Positions 1-5,302 of a DNA stretch of 5,302 nt are shown piece after piece. Both the position numbers and the translations under genes were made by a program. This DNA comes from an uncultured Clostridium sp. GTDB lineage: Bacteria; Bacillota; Clostridia; Lachnospirales; Lachnospiraceae. The stretch lies in the NCBI GenBank assembly GCA_900541315.1, contig UQJF01000164.1:1-5302 (forward strand), read 5' to 3'. The number at the start of each line of letters is the position of its first letter. Positions within the stretch are counted from its first letter, which is position 1. The notes beneath the pieces were generated by a model. It was not told the DNA's origin, made no database searches, and saw only the letters and a program-made list of their open reading frames with translations.

Positions 1-5
1 GTTCA

Positions 6-60
6 TCCGACCAATGAATCTTAGTCGGAAGGCTCATGATTCCGAGAGCCTATTTTTTTC
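6..60 (+). terminator. Rho-independent terminator of an upstream rightward transcript, preceded by a second hairpin
   Basis: AGGCTC (30-35) pairs perfectly with GAGCCT (46-51) around a 10-nt loop and is followed by a run of seven T, the classic intrinsic terminator form on the plus strand. Directly upstream, TCCGAC (6-11) pairs perfectly with GTCGGA (24-29), so two hairpins stand back to back. CGGAA (26-30) can also pair with TTCCG (40-44), which would disrupt both. The gene being terminated lies outside the window. The minus strand has A, not T, after this stem, so it does not end holA transcription. The remaining bases up to the holA stop codon (61-156) show no gene. Confidence 0.75.
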
Positions 61-156
61 TAATACACCCTTTTATAAATAACCGGCTTTATCACGCAGG
101 ATTCTGATCCTAATATTCAGACAAGCGAGTGGCATAGTTATTTCAAAAATGATGTA

Positions 157-1134
157 CTAATATTTATTAGCGATCAGCAGCTCCACTGCCAGGCGGTCAG
201 AAAGTTTTCCTGTTTTCACACTTTCTTCAGCATCAACACATAAATTTACATAAGAAAGTATCTGCTCTTTTGTAAATGTTTTCGCCTGCACCATTATTTT
301 TCCTGTTACAAAAGGCTGAATCTTTAATTTAGAGGAAATAGTACTTTTATCCATTCCTCTTCCCATCAGTTCCTTTACCTGAAGAATCTGATTAAACTGT
401 CTTGCGATCAGAAACAAAATACGCATAGACGGTTCTTTTAATGTAAGAAGGTCTTCATAAAGATCCATAGCCTTTCTGGTCTGACGGTTTGCAATAGCCG
501 CGATCATATCAAATATCTTATTAGTCACCTGAGTAATGCACACTGCATCAATATCTTCTTCTGTGATCACATCCCTTCCTAATGTATAACTGATCACCTT
601 GTCCAATTCAGAAGTGATATTTTCCATGTCATCTCCTGTTTTTCCCAGAAAATACTCCATAGTCCGGGTTGTTATCTTTTTTCCGTTCTTTGCCAGTATG
701 CCTGCCGCCCATCTGGCAAGCTGGGCACTGTCCTGACGTTCCATCTCTGCAATATGGCCATATTTTTTCACGGCCTTATACATGCGGCTGCGCTTATCTA
801 CTTCTGTTTCTACAAACAACATGCAGGTAGTATCTGGAATATTTTCTATATAAGCACTCATTTCATCTGCACCAGACCCGCCTTTAAACCAACCACTATC
901 TTCCATAAGGATCAGTCGTTTTTCTGCAAAAAATGGCATTGTATCAGAAAGGCTGATGATCTCGTTAACATTCATGCCTTTTCCTTCATAATAATTGTAA
1001 TTCATGGTATCACCCTGGGTAATGGCTTCCCGAAGGCGGTTTTTATAGCTTTTTTTCAGAAAGGATTCTTCCCCGAAAAGAAGATATACTCTCTTAAAAT
1101 CATTATTTTTTATATCCTGGTTCAGGGTCTGCAT
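157..1134 (-). CDS. holA: DNA polymerase III subunit delta (clamp loader)
   Basis: Delta is the clamp-loader subunit that binds and opens the beta sliding clamp so it can be placed on primed DNA during chromosome replication; it acts in the cytoplasm. The 325-residue length fits the family (about 330-350). The N-terminal motif YLLFGEESFL (residues 17-26) is typical of delta domain I, which has an AAA+-like fold but lacks a working P-loop. A helical collar domain fills the C-terminal third, with the family-like pattern KLKIQPFVTGK, then QAKTFTKEQILSY, and a closing DAEESVKTGK near residue 310. The ATG at 1134 is preceded by AGGAG (1147-1151) at a 12-nt distance, slightly long. The gene is divergent from the MarR/MATE operon and appears to have its own extended -10 promoter. 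In many clostridia holA follows comEC; here no comEC is seen immediately upstream. Family assignment is firm. Confidence 0.95.
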   Translation of the reverse strand: MQTLNQDIKNNDFKRVYLLFGEESFLKKSYKNRLREAITQGDTMNYNYYEGKGMNVNEIISLSDTMPFFAEKRLILMEDSGWFKGGSGADEMSAYIENIPDTTCMLFVETEVDKRSRMYKAVKKYGHIAEMERQDSAQLARWAAGILAKNGKKITTRTMEYFLGKTGDDMENITSELDKVISYTLGRDVITEEDIDAVCITQVTNKIFDMIAAIANRQTRKAMDLYEDLLTLKEPSMRILFLIARQFNQILQVKELMGRGMDKSTISSKLKIQPFVTGKIMVQAKTFTKEQILSYVNLCVDAEESVKTGKLSDRLAVELLIANKY

Positions 1135-1209
1135 ATAATCGCTTTGCTCCTGTTTTTCTGCATTTGAAAAACAAATACCATCTGTAATTGCCTGTTTTTC
1201 ACTGGACTC

Positions 1210-1238
1210 ATTATAACATAACTTCTTTAAAATAGAAA
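1210..1238 (-). promoter_or_regulatory. Predicted holA promoter (extended -10)
   Basis: On the minus strand the sequence TGTTATAAT (1210-1218) combines a perfect -10 TATAAT with the TGn extension. The hexamer 17 bp upstream, TTTCTA (1233-1238), matches the -35 consensus at only three of six positions, as is common when the extended -10 is present. Transcription would start near 1203, leaving a leader of about 70 nt before holA. Predicted from sequence only. Confidence 0.6.
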
Positions 1239-1267
1239 GCCAGGAAGAAACAAAGGCAAAAAATGTA

Positions 1268-1296
1268 TTGACATTTTAACTTTGAGGGTTTAATCT
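1268..1296 (+). promoter_or_regulatory. Predicted promoter of the MarR-MATE operon
   Basis: A perfect -35 TTGACA lies at 1268-1273. Two -10 candidates follow: TTTAAT (1289-1294, five of six consensus bases, but a short 15-bp spacer) and TAATCT (1291-1296, the ideal 17-bp spacer but a poor match). Either would start transcription at about 1301-1304, just at the palindrome that begins at 1304. The 220-bp gap between holA and the MarR gene thus holds two divergent promoters and no gene that I can see. Confidence 0.55.
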
Positions 1297-1303
1297 TCTA
1301 TAT

Positions 1304-1333
1304 AGTTCTTTTTAGAACTGTTTTGTTTAAAAC
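1304..1333. promoter_or_regulatory. Candidate MarR operator: two adjacent inverted repeats
   Basis: AGTTCT (1304-1309) and AGAACT (1314-1319) form a perfect 6-bp inverted repeat with a TTTT centre. Directly next to it, GTTTT (1320-1324) and AAAAC (1329-1333) form a second perfect repeat with a 4-bp centre. The 16-bp first palindrome has the size of a typical MarR dimer site and lies at the predicted transcription start, where a bound dimer would block RNA polymerase. MarR proteins commonly repress their own operon this way. Assigning this site to the downstream regulator is inference. The second repeat is AT-rich and may be chance. Confidence 0.5.
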
Positions 1334-1354
1334 TTTAAGAAAGGAAACTATTTT

Positions 1355-1831
1355 ATGATATGCATCACTGATTTTCTTACCCATATCCGACTGACCATGA
1401 AACTACAGGAACAAATGCTGAAAAAAATTTGTGAAAAATGGCAGCTGACCATAACAGAAGGAAAAGTCATTGCGTTTCTATATAATAATCCCCAAAAAGA
1501 CACTGCTGCCGACATTACAGAGCTCCGTATGCTTTCCAAAGGAAATGTTTCTCAGGCAGTGGAAAATCTGATTCAAAAGGGATTTTTAAAACGTACTATC
1601 GATGAAATGGATCGACGAAAGATACATTTATCCCTGCTTTCAGAAGCGGATGACATAACAAAATCCATTTCTTCTATGCAAAAACAGCTTTATCATCAGA
1701 TTTTTAACGGTCTGTCTGAAGAAGACCTGAAATTTTACGGGCAGATCAATGAACAGATCATGAAAAATACAAAACATGCAATCAAAGAAAGGAACACCGA
1801 AAATGAATTTACAGCAAAAGAAAGACAATAG
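1355..1831 (+). CDS. MarR-family transcriptional regulator, likely repressor of the adjacent MATE gene
   Basis: This 158-residue protein has the size and layout of a MarR winged-helix dimer. An N-terminal dimerisation helix (about 1-30) leads to a helix-turn-helix at about 51-80 containing AADITELRMLSKGNVSQAVENL. The wing follows at 83-98 with the hallmark DEMDRRKIHLSL, close to the D-x-R-D-R-R pattern, and long C-terminal helices complete the dimer interface. The ATG at 1355 is chosen because AAGGA (1341-1345) sits 9 nt before it. The gene heads an operon with the MATE transporter and overlaps it by 29 bp, which suggests coupled expression. By analogy with S. aureus MepR and mepA, it probably represses the operon until a toxic ligand binds. 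The ligand cannot be read from the sequence, and an activator role is not excluded. Confidence 0.9.
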   Translation: MICITDFLTHIRLTMKLQEQMLKKICEKWQLTITEGKVIAFLYNNPQKDTAADITELRMLSKGNVSQAVENLIQKGFLKRTIDEMDRRKIHLSLLSEADDITKSISSMQKQLYHQIFNGLSEEDLKFYGQINEQIMKNTKHAIKERNTENEFTAKERQ

Positions 1832-3176
1832 CTTTCTGGCAACTGAACCTTTAGGAAGGCTTTTATTAAAGCTTTCACTCCCTACCGTTACCGCCCAGGT
1901 CATTAACATGTTGTATAATATTGTAGATCGTATCTATATCGGGCATATACCGGAAACAGGCGCTTTGGCGCTCACCGGCGTAGGGGTATGTATGCCTCTG
2001 ATCATGATCGTATCTGCCTTTGCAGCCTTGGTTGGCAACGGCGGTGCCCCCAGAGCTTCTATTTTTATGGGAAAAGGTGATAAAGAATCTGCAGAACAAA
2101 CCCTTGGAAACTGTTTTACTACCCAGATTGTTGTATCATTGCTGCTGACTCTTATCCTTTTTACAGGAAACAAAAGCTTTCTTATGGCATTTGGTGCCAG
2201 TGAAAATACCATTCCTTATGCTGTTGCTTATATGAATATTTATTCCCTTGGAACGATCTTTGTACAGCTGACACTTGGCATGAATGCGTTTATTACAGCT
2301 CAGGGCTTTGCCAAGACCAGTATGCTCTCTGTTCTGGTTGGTGCTGCCAGCAATATCATCCTGGATCCGATCTTTATTTTTGCACTCCACATGGGTGTGC
2401 GGGGGGCTGCTCTTGCAACGATCGTCTCCCAGGCGCTCTCCTGTACATGGGTCTTACACTTCCTTATGGGTAAAAAATCTTATCTTAAGATCCACCGCTG
2501 CAATATGAAGCTGAAGAAAGATATCATCCTTCCCAGCCTTGCTTTAGGACTTTCCACTTTTATCATGCAGTCCAGTGAAAGTATTATTTCTGTATGTTTT
2601 AATTCTTCTCTGTTAAAATACGGCGGAGACCTTGCTGTTGGTGCTATGACCATTTTAACAAGTGCCATGCAGTTTGCCCTTCTGCCGCTTCAGGGACTTG
2701 GCCAGGGAGCCCAGCCGATCATCAGTTACAATTATGGAGCCGGACAGACAAAACGGGTGAAGGATTCCTTTAAACTGCTTTTAAAAATCGACCTTTCCTA
2801 TTCGACCCTGATGTGGCTTTTAGTTATGCTGTTCCCTGCTGGCTTCGCTTCCATATTCACCTCTGACCAGGCTCTTTTAACATTTACTGCACATGCCCTG
2901 CGTATTTATATGGCTTCCATCCTGCTGTTCGGCATCCAAATGGCCTGTCAGATGACATTTACCTCTATCGGTAATGCAAAAGCTTCTATCATGGTTGCTG
3001 TTGCCAGAAAATTCATCCTGCTGCTTCCACTGATTTATATCATGCCCCACATTTATACAGCAGATCAGACTTCTGCTGTTTATATGGCAGAACCTATTGC
3101 TGACTTTCTGGCGATCTGCTTTACAAGTATCTTGTTCCGATTTGAATTTAAGAAAGTGCTGGCAAAACAAATATAA
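1803..3176 (+). CDS. MATE-family multidrug efflux transporter, MepA-like
   Basis: MATE transporters are inner-membrane antiporters that export drugs or other organic cations in exchange for Na+ or H+. The 457-residue length and about 12 hydrophobic segments in two similar halves (about 15-220 and 240-447) fit the family. Supporting stretches include NIVDRIYIGHI (39-49), LGMNAFITAQGFAKTSM (157-173), NIILDPIFIF (184-193) and, in the second half, QGLGQGAQPIISYNYGAG (297-314). An in-frame ATG exists at 1776, but the ATG at 1803 is preferred because AAAGGA (1788-1793) lies 9 nt before it and nothing comparable precedes 1776. The gene overlaps the end of the MarR gene by 29 bp in another frame, so the two are probably cotranscribed and translationally coupled. 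The MarR neighbour points to the MepA subgroup; the actual substrate is unknown. The frame is intact with no sign of damage. Confidence 0.93.
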   Translation: MNLQQKKDNSFLATEPLGRLLLKLSLPTVTAQVINMLYNIVDRIYIGHIPETGALALTGVGVCMPLIMIVSAFAALVGNGGAPRASIFMGKGDKESAEQTLGNCFTTQIVVSLLLTLILFTGNKSFLMAFGASENTIPYAVAYMNIYSLGTIFVQLTLGMNAFITAQGFAKTSMLSVLVGAASNIILDPIFIFALHMGVRGAALATIVSQALSCTWVLHFLMGKKSYLKIHRCNMKLKKDIILPSLALGLSTFIMQSSESIISVCFNSSLLKYGGDLAVGAMTILTSAMQFALLPLQGLGQGAQPIISYNYGAGQTKRVKDSFKLLLKIDLSYSTLMWLLVMLFPAGFASIFTSDQALLTFTAHALRIYMASILLFGIQMACQMTFTSIGNAKASIMVAVARKFILLLPLIYIMPHIYTADQTSAVYMAEPIADFLAICFTSILFRFEFKKVLAKQI

Positions 3177-3190
3177 TATCTATTAAAAGT

Positions 3191-3241
3191 AAAGCTGCTG
3201 TCAGACATGGAACTTCTGATTTTCCAACTGGCAGCAGCTTT
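3191..3241. terminator. Shared hairpin between convergent genes, probable bidirectional terminator
   Basis: The 14-nt arm at 3191-3204 pairs with 3228-3241 with a single G-U wobble, both built around AAAGCTGCTG. Inside the loop, TGGAA (3208-3212) pairs with TTCCA (3222-3226) and lengthens the hairpin. It lies 14 nt after the MATE stop codon and 48 nt past the stop of the convergent phosphatase gene. The flanks are T-rich but not pure T-runs on either strand (TACTTTTAAT on the minus strand, TTACTTAAATTTT on the plus). It probably ends both transcripts. Confidence 0.7.
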
Positions 3242-3289
3242 GTACTTACTTAAATTTTCCTGTATCATTGATCAAATCTTCATTACCTT

Positions 3290-3742
3290 TTACTTCAGGA
3301 TATATTCTAAAAGTCCCTGACAGCCTTCTGTTACATCCTTCCAGGTAGCCTCAAAATCTCCTGTATACCATGGATCTGCTACATCTCTGCTGCTTCCTGA
3401 AAAAGACATCATCTTAAATATCTTTCTCTCTGGATTTCCACCTGTGATCCGCTTTATATTACGTATATTCCATTCATCCATTCCGATCAGATAATCATAC
3501 CTGTCATAATCTGCCCTGGTCATCTGTCTTGCATGATGTCCTTCACAGGCAATTCCCGCCTGGGCAAGCTTAACCCTGGTACCCTGATGAACCGGATTTC
3601 CAATCTCTTCTGTGGAAGTGGCAGCAGATGCTATATAAAACTGATCTGACAGATTTGCTTTTTTTATCATATCTTTCATTACGTATTCTGCCATTGGGGA
3701 ACGGCAGATGTTGCCGTGGCAGATAAAGAGCACTTTTATCAT
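3290..3742 (-). CDS. Low-molecular-weight protein tyrosine phosphatase
   Basis: The enzyme hydrolyses phosphotyrosine in proteins through a cysteinyl-phosphate intermediate; in bacteria, members often oppose tyrosine kinases that control capsule or exopolysaccharide synthesis. The 150-residue length is typical. The catalytic P-loop C-H-G-N-I-C-R-S is at residues 8-15, with nucleophile Cys8 and Arg14. The general-acid loop reads DPWYTGDF (123-130, Asp123), with Trp where many members have Tyr, a variation I recall as common in clostridial forms. YDYLIGMD (82-89) is also family-like. A longer reading begins at 3760 (six more residues), but the start at 3742 is preferred because GAGG lies about 10 nt before it and the N-terminus MIKVLFICHGN is then canonical. 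No kinase or polysaccharide gene is nearby, so the substrate is unknown. The gene appears monocistronic, and its promoter is not obvious in the 179-bp gap before the integrase gene. Confidence 0.93.
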   Translation of the reverse strand: MIKVLFICHGNICRSPMAEYVMKDMIKKANLSDQFYIASAATSTEEIGNPVHQGTRVKLAQAGIACEGHHARQMTRADYDRYDYLIGMDEWNIRNIKRITGGNPERKIFKMMSFSGSSRDVADPWYTGDFEATWKDVTEGCQGLLEYILK

Positions 3743-3746
3743 TGTT

Positions 3747-3827
3747 GCATAACCTCGCATTTCTTAGTTTTTCTTGATATTTCGGGCTTTGTAAGCCTCT
3801 GTAAATTTTTGCTTTCTGGCATAACCT
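3747..3827 (+). repeat. Nine-base direct repeat GCATAACCT, two copies
   Basis: GCATAACCT occurs at 3747-3755 and again at 3819-3827, 72 bp apart start to start. The first copy overlaps the ribosome binding site of the phosphatase gene. The copies share only these nine bases. They could be remnants of insertion at this junction or protein-binding sites, but a chance match is possible. Confidence 0.35.
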
Positions 3828-3850
3828 GGTTTATTTTCGCATAATATCGT

Positions 3851-3901
3851 CAGCAAAAGGTGTAAAATAAGGTGTATATTTTTCTATTTTACACCTTGCT
3901 G
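3851..3901. repeat. 51-bp imperfect palindrome past the integrase stop codon; candidate element end or terminator
   Basis: AAGGTGTAAAATA (3857-3869) is perfectly complementary to TATTTTACACCTT (3885-3897). The pairing extends outward through CAGC/GCTG, apart from two extra A bases on the left arm. The octamer AAGGTGTA occurs three times: 3857-3864, 3869-3876, and inverted at 3890-3897. The second and third copies form another inverted pair spanning 3869-3897 with an AT-rich centre, the general shape of a tyrosine-integrase core site. The palindrome begins 20 nt past the integrase stop, on the side where Tn916-type elements end. It might instead be the integrase terminator, but no long T-run follows on the minus strand. 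Confidence 0.5.
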
Positions 3902-3921
3902 TTTTCAATTAAAAATCCTAA

Positions 3922-5121
3922 TTACACAATCCGAAGTCTGGCGATTTCTTCCCTGGCATCCTCAAGATTTACATGCGTATATGTATTCAACGTTACGCTG
4001 ATGTCTGAGTGGCCCATCAAATATTGCAGTGCTTTTGGATTCATTCCGGATTTTGCCATATTTGAGCAATAGGTGTGCCGACATACATGCGGGGTGATAA
4101 CATTCATCTGCACTTTGTATATATTATTATATTTCTGAATGATGTGTTGAAAGTAATGCTCCCAGTGCAGAGAATAACAAATACTTCCGTTTTTATCAAA
4201 GTATAAGAATCCACTTTTTCCATCTACCATAGGTTCTGCTTTGGGCGGGTTTCGTTTTTCTATTATTTTCCGAAAACATTCCTCTACATCCGCAGTCATA
4301 GGTATCTTTCTCGTTCCGCTGGTTGTTTTAGTCTCTTGAATATAATATCCGATTTTTGATTTCTTCTGCAATTGATGATCGATGTTGATCGTATGCTCCT
4401 TAAAATCAATATCAGAAATCGTTAAACCACAAAATTCCGAGATGCGTAGGCCTGTCTTGAATAATATGTAGATTCCCTCATAATACCTGCAAAAATGAGG
4501 ATCCTCCTTCACAAATCGCAGAAACTTACGTTCCTCTGCTCTGCTGATTGCTTCTCTTGTCACACTGTCATTCACAACCACTTCCATCAACTGAAACTGA
4601 AATGGATTTTTCCTGATTAGGTCATCATCCACCGCTAACTGAAATGCCGGACGAAGAACTCCTCGGATTGAATGGATGGAACTATAGCTTTTCTTTTCTA
4701 CCTGCTGAAGATGTATCAGCCAACATTTCGCATCCGAAATCCGAACCGTATCAATCCTTCTTTTTCCAAATGGATCTTTCTTCAATAAATTGATAACTGT
4801 TCCATATCCTGCAACTGTAGTAGGTCTGACACCGGTTTTTGTTGATGTATATTTTTCAACCAGTTCCCGTACTGTCATATTTCCGCCGTTTGTTGCAATC
4901 TGCTCGAAATGATCTGCCTGAATTTTCTTCTCCATCTCTCGAAGTGACAAAGCCCGGCGCTTTCCTTTCGGAGTTGCATCGTTATGGTCTAAGCGCCAGC
5001 TATATACGCAGCGCTCCTTTCCCATCTCATCGACATACTTAAATCGATATCTGCCATCAGATAACTGTATTTCTCCATTGTGTAATATACGTCCTCTATG
5101 ATCTCTCCTTTTTTCACTCAT
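3922..5121 (-). CDS. int: Tyrosine site-specific integrase, Tn916/Tn1545 type
   Basis: It cuts and rejoins DNA at element ends to integrate or excise a mobile element. The 399-residue length is close to Tn916 Int (405). The N-terminal arm-binding domain (1-75) begins MSEKRRDHRGRIL and contains DGRYRFKYVD, closely resembling Tn916 Int as I recall it. A SAM-like core-binding domain spans about 82-175 and includes IRKNPFQFQL. The catalytic domain (about 190-399) shows the full set: Arg226 in TGLRISEF, probable Lys265, His345 and Arg348 in TPHVCRHTYC, His371 in LMGHSDIS, and nucleophile Tyr381 in LNTYTHV. It therefore looks active. The ATG at 5121 has AAGGAGA (5131-5137) 9 nt before it. No excisionase gene is seen upstream. 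Expression is likely driven by the extended -10 promoter at 5181-5209, embedded in repeats. The element specificity is not known. Confidence 0.95.
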   Translation of the reverse strand: MSEKRRDHRGRILHNGEIQLSDGRYRFKYVDEMGKERCVYSWRLDHNDATPKGKRRALSLREMEKKIQADHFEQIATNGGNMTVRELVEKYTSTKTGVRPTTVAGYGTVINLLKKDPFGKRRIDTVRISDAKCWLIHLQQVEKKSYSSIHSIRGVLRPAFQLAVDDDLIRKNPFQFQLMEVVVNDSVTREAISRAEERKFLRFVKEDPHFCRYYEGIYILFKTGLRISEFCGLTISDIDFKEHTINIDHQLQKKSKIGYYIQETKTTSGTRKIPMTADVEECFRKIIEKRNPPKAEPMVDGKSGFLYFDKNGSICYSLHWEHYFQHIIQKYNNIYKVQMNVITPHVCRHTYCSNMAKSGMNPKALQYLMGHSDISVTLNTYTHVNLEDAREEIARLRIV

Positions 5122-5160
5122 AATATTTCGTCTCCTTCATCAAATGTTCATTTAACTCGG

Positions 5161-5201
5161 AAGACCGTCTCGGTTTCTTCATTATACCACAAGACCTTCT
5201 C
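5161..5201 (+). repeat. Near-identical 11-bp direct repeats around the integrase -10 box
   Basis: AAGACCGTCTC (5161-5171) and AAGACCTTCTC (5191-5201) differ at one base and are spaced exactly 30 bp apart, near three helical turns. One copy lies between the -35 and -10 boxes and the other just past the predicted transcription start. The first also contains the palindrome AGAC-C-GTCT (5162-5170). The placement fits an operator of a repressor controlling integrase expression; the protein is not in the window. Confidence 0.5.
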
Positions 5202-5209
5202 TTCGCTAA
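5181..5209 (-). promoter_or_regulatory. Predicted integrase promoter (extended -10)
   Basis: On the minus strand TGGTATAAT (5181-5189) gives a perfect -10 with the TGn extension. TTAGCG (5204-5209), 17 bp upstream, is a weak -35. Transcription would begin near 5174, giving a leader of about 50 nt before the integrase ATG. The rest of the sequence to the window end (5225-5302) shows no convincing gene, only AT-rich DNA with a short TTACTAT direct repeat (5232-5238 and 5250-5256). Confidence 0.6.
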
Positions 5210-5302
5210 GATAAAATGAACATTATTTTCATTACTATTTTTTCTATTGTTACTATACACGGGCAGACTTGTGTACAACCACTCGGTCAATTAAAATAAG
5301 GG

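Larger units (their letters stand above)
5143..5224. repeat. Perfect 11-bp inverted repeat flanking the integrase promoter
   Basis: AATGTTCATTT (5143-5153) and its exact reverse complement AAATGAACATT (5214-5224) bracket a 60-bp segment that contains the predicted -10 and -35 of the integrase gene. The centres are 71 bp apart, close to seven helical turns. The pair could be sites for a regulator that loops the DNA, arm-type integrase or excisionase sites, or less likely the ends of an invertible promoter. Confidence 0.6.
3851..5302 (-). mobile_element. Integrase end of a putative Tn916-type integrative element (partial; boundary inferred)
   Basis: A Tn916-family integrase lies next to housekeeping-type genes with its 3' end facing the phosphatase gene. 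In Tn916 and relatives, int is the last gene and reads towards the nearby element end. The left boundary is therefore expected between 3743 and 3921, and the palindrome at 3851-3901 is the best candidate. The element body would extend right of 5302. Neither a target duplication nor the second end is visible. The excisionase gene that precedes int in Tn916 is absent from the 181 bp available, so this could also be a decayed or solitary integrase. Confidence 0.5.

Noticed and set aside
98..111. Small hairpin AGGAT-TCTG-ATCCT downstream of holA
   Set aside because: Only a 5-bp stem and no T-run on either strand, so it is not supported as the holA terminator.
754..1167. A 137-codon plus-strand open frame opposite holA
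   Set aside because: It is antisense to a firmly identified gene, has biased Phe/His/Ile-rich composition, and resembles no known family.
1149..1200. Ten-base direct repeat CCTGTTTTTC at 1149-1158 and 1191-1200 in the holA leader
   Set aside because: Low-complexity T-rich repeat with no further matching flanks; probably chance.
3785..3797. Hairpin GGCTT-TGT-AAGCC upstream of the phosphatase gene
   Set aside because: Short stem without a T-run at a suitable distance; no riboswitch-like structure around it.
5114..5182. A 22-codon minus-strand reading frame beginning MKKPRRSSELNEH that overlaps the integrase start, like a leader peptide
   Set aside because: Its ATG overlaps the predicted -10 box, upstream of the likely transcript start, and it has no ribosome binding site. 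It would be translated only if another promoter lies further upstream.
5216..5299. A 27-codon plus-strand frame with a hydrophobic start (MNIIFITIFSIVTI), reminiscent of a small membrane peptide or toxin
   Set aside because: No ribosome binding site or convincing promoter, and AT-rich DNA readily gives such Ile/Phe-rich frames by chance.
1..5302. CRISPR arrays, tRNA or rRNA genes, or a multi-gene defence system
   Set aside because: No regularly spaced repeats, no tRNA-like cloverleaf and no rRNA motifs were seen, and the five genes all belong to known families with ordinary roles.

Overview
The window looks like chromosomal DNA of an anaerobic, low-to-moderate-GC Firmicute, most likely a gut clostridium of the Lachnospiraceae type. 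This rests on the style of the protein sequences, the AT-rich intergenic DNA, the strong AGGAG/AAAGGA ribosome binding sites, and a Tn916-type integrase. It is an inference, because the window holds no taxonomic marker such as rRNA.

Layout from left to right. Bases 1-60 hold two adjacent hairpins and a T-run that end a rightward transcript coming from outside the window. Next, on the minus strand, is holA, encoding the delta subunit of the DNA polymerase III clamp loader (157-1134). A 220-bp divergent promoter region separates it from a rightward two-gene operon. That operon encodes a MarR-family regulator (1355-1831) and a MATE-family drug/sodium antiporter (1803-3176), overlapping by 29 bp in the style of S. 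aureus mepR-mepA. A perfect inverted repeat near the predicted transcription start is the likely operator. A long hairpin (3191-3241) separates this operon from a convergent minus-strand gene for a low-molecular-weight protein tyrosine phosphatase (3290-3742).

From about 3850 to the right edge the DNA looks acquired. A Tn916/Tn1545-type tyrosine integrase (3922-5121, minus strand) has its 3' end facing the phosphatase gene. Just past its stop codon lies a 51-bp imperfect palindrome, a candidate element end or integrase core site that could also be a terminator. Upstream of the integrase, the only well-formed promoter (extended -10) sits inside an 11-bp perfect inverted repeat and between two 11-bp near-identical direct repeats. 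No excisionase, relaxase or cargo gene lies in the window, so the rest of any element must lie beyond base 5302 or has been lost.

How the genes relate. holA and the phosphatase are ordinary chromosomal genes. The MarR/MATE pair is a self-contained efflux module. The integrase end is a separate mobile module. I see no clear evidence of an undescribed multi-gene system. The most interesting non-coding signals are the repeats around the integrase promoter and the nested palindrome at its 3' side.
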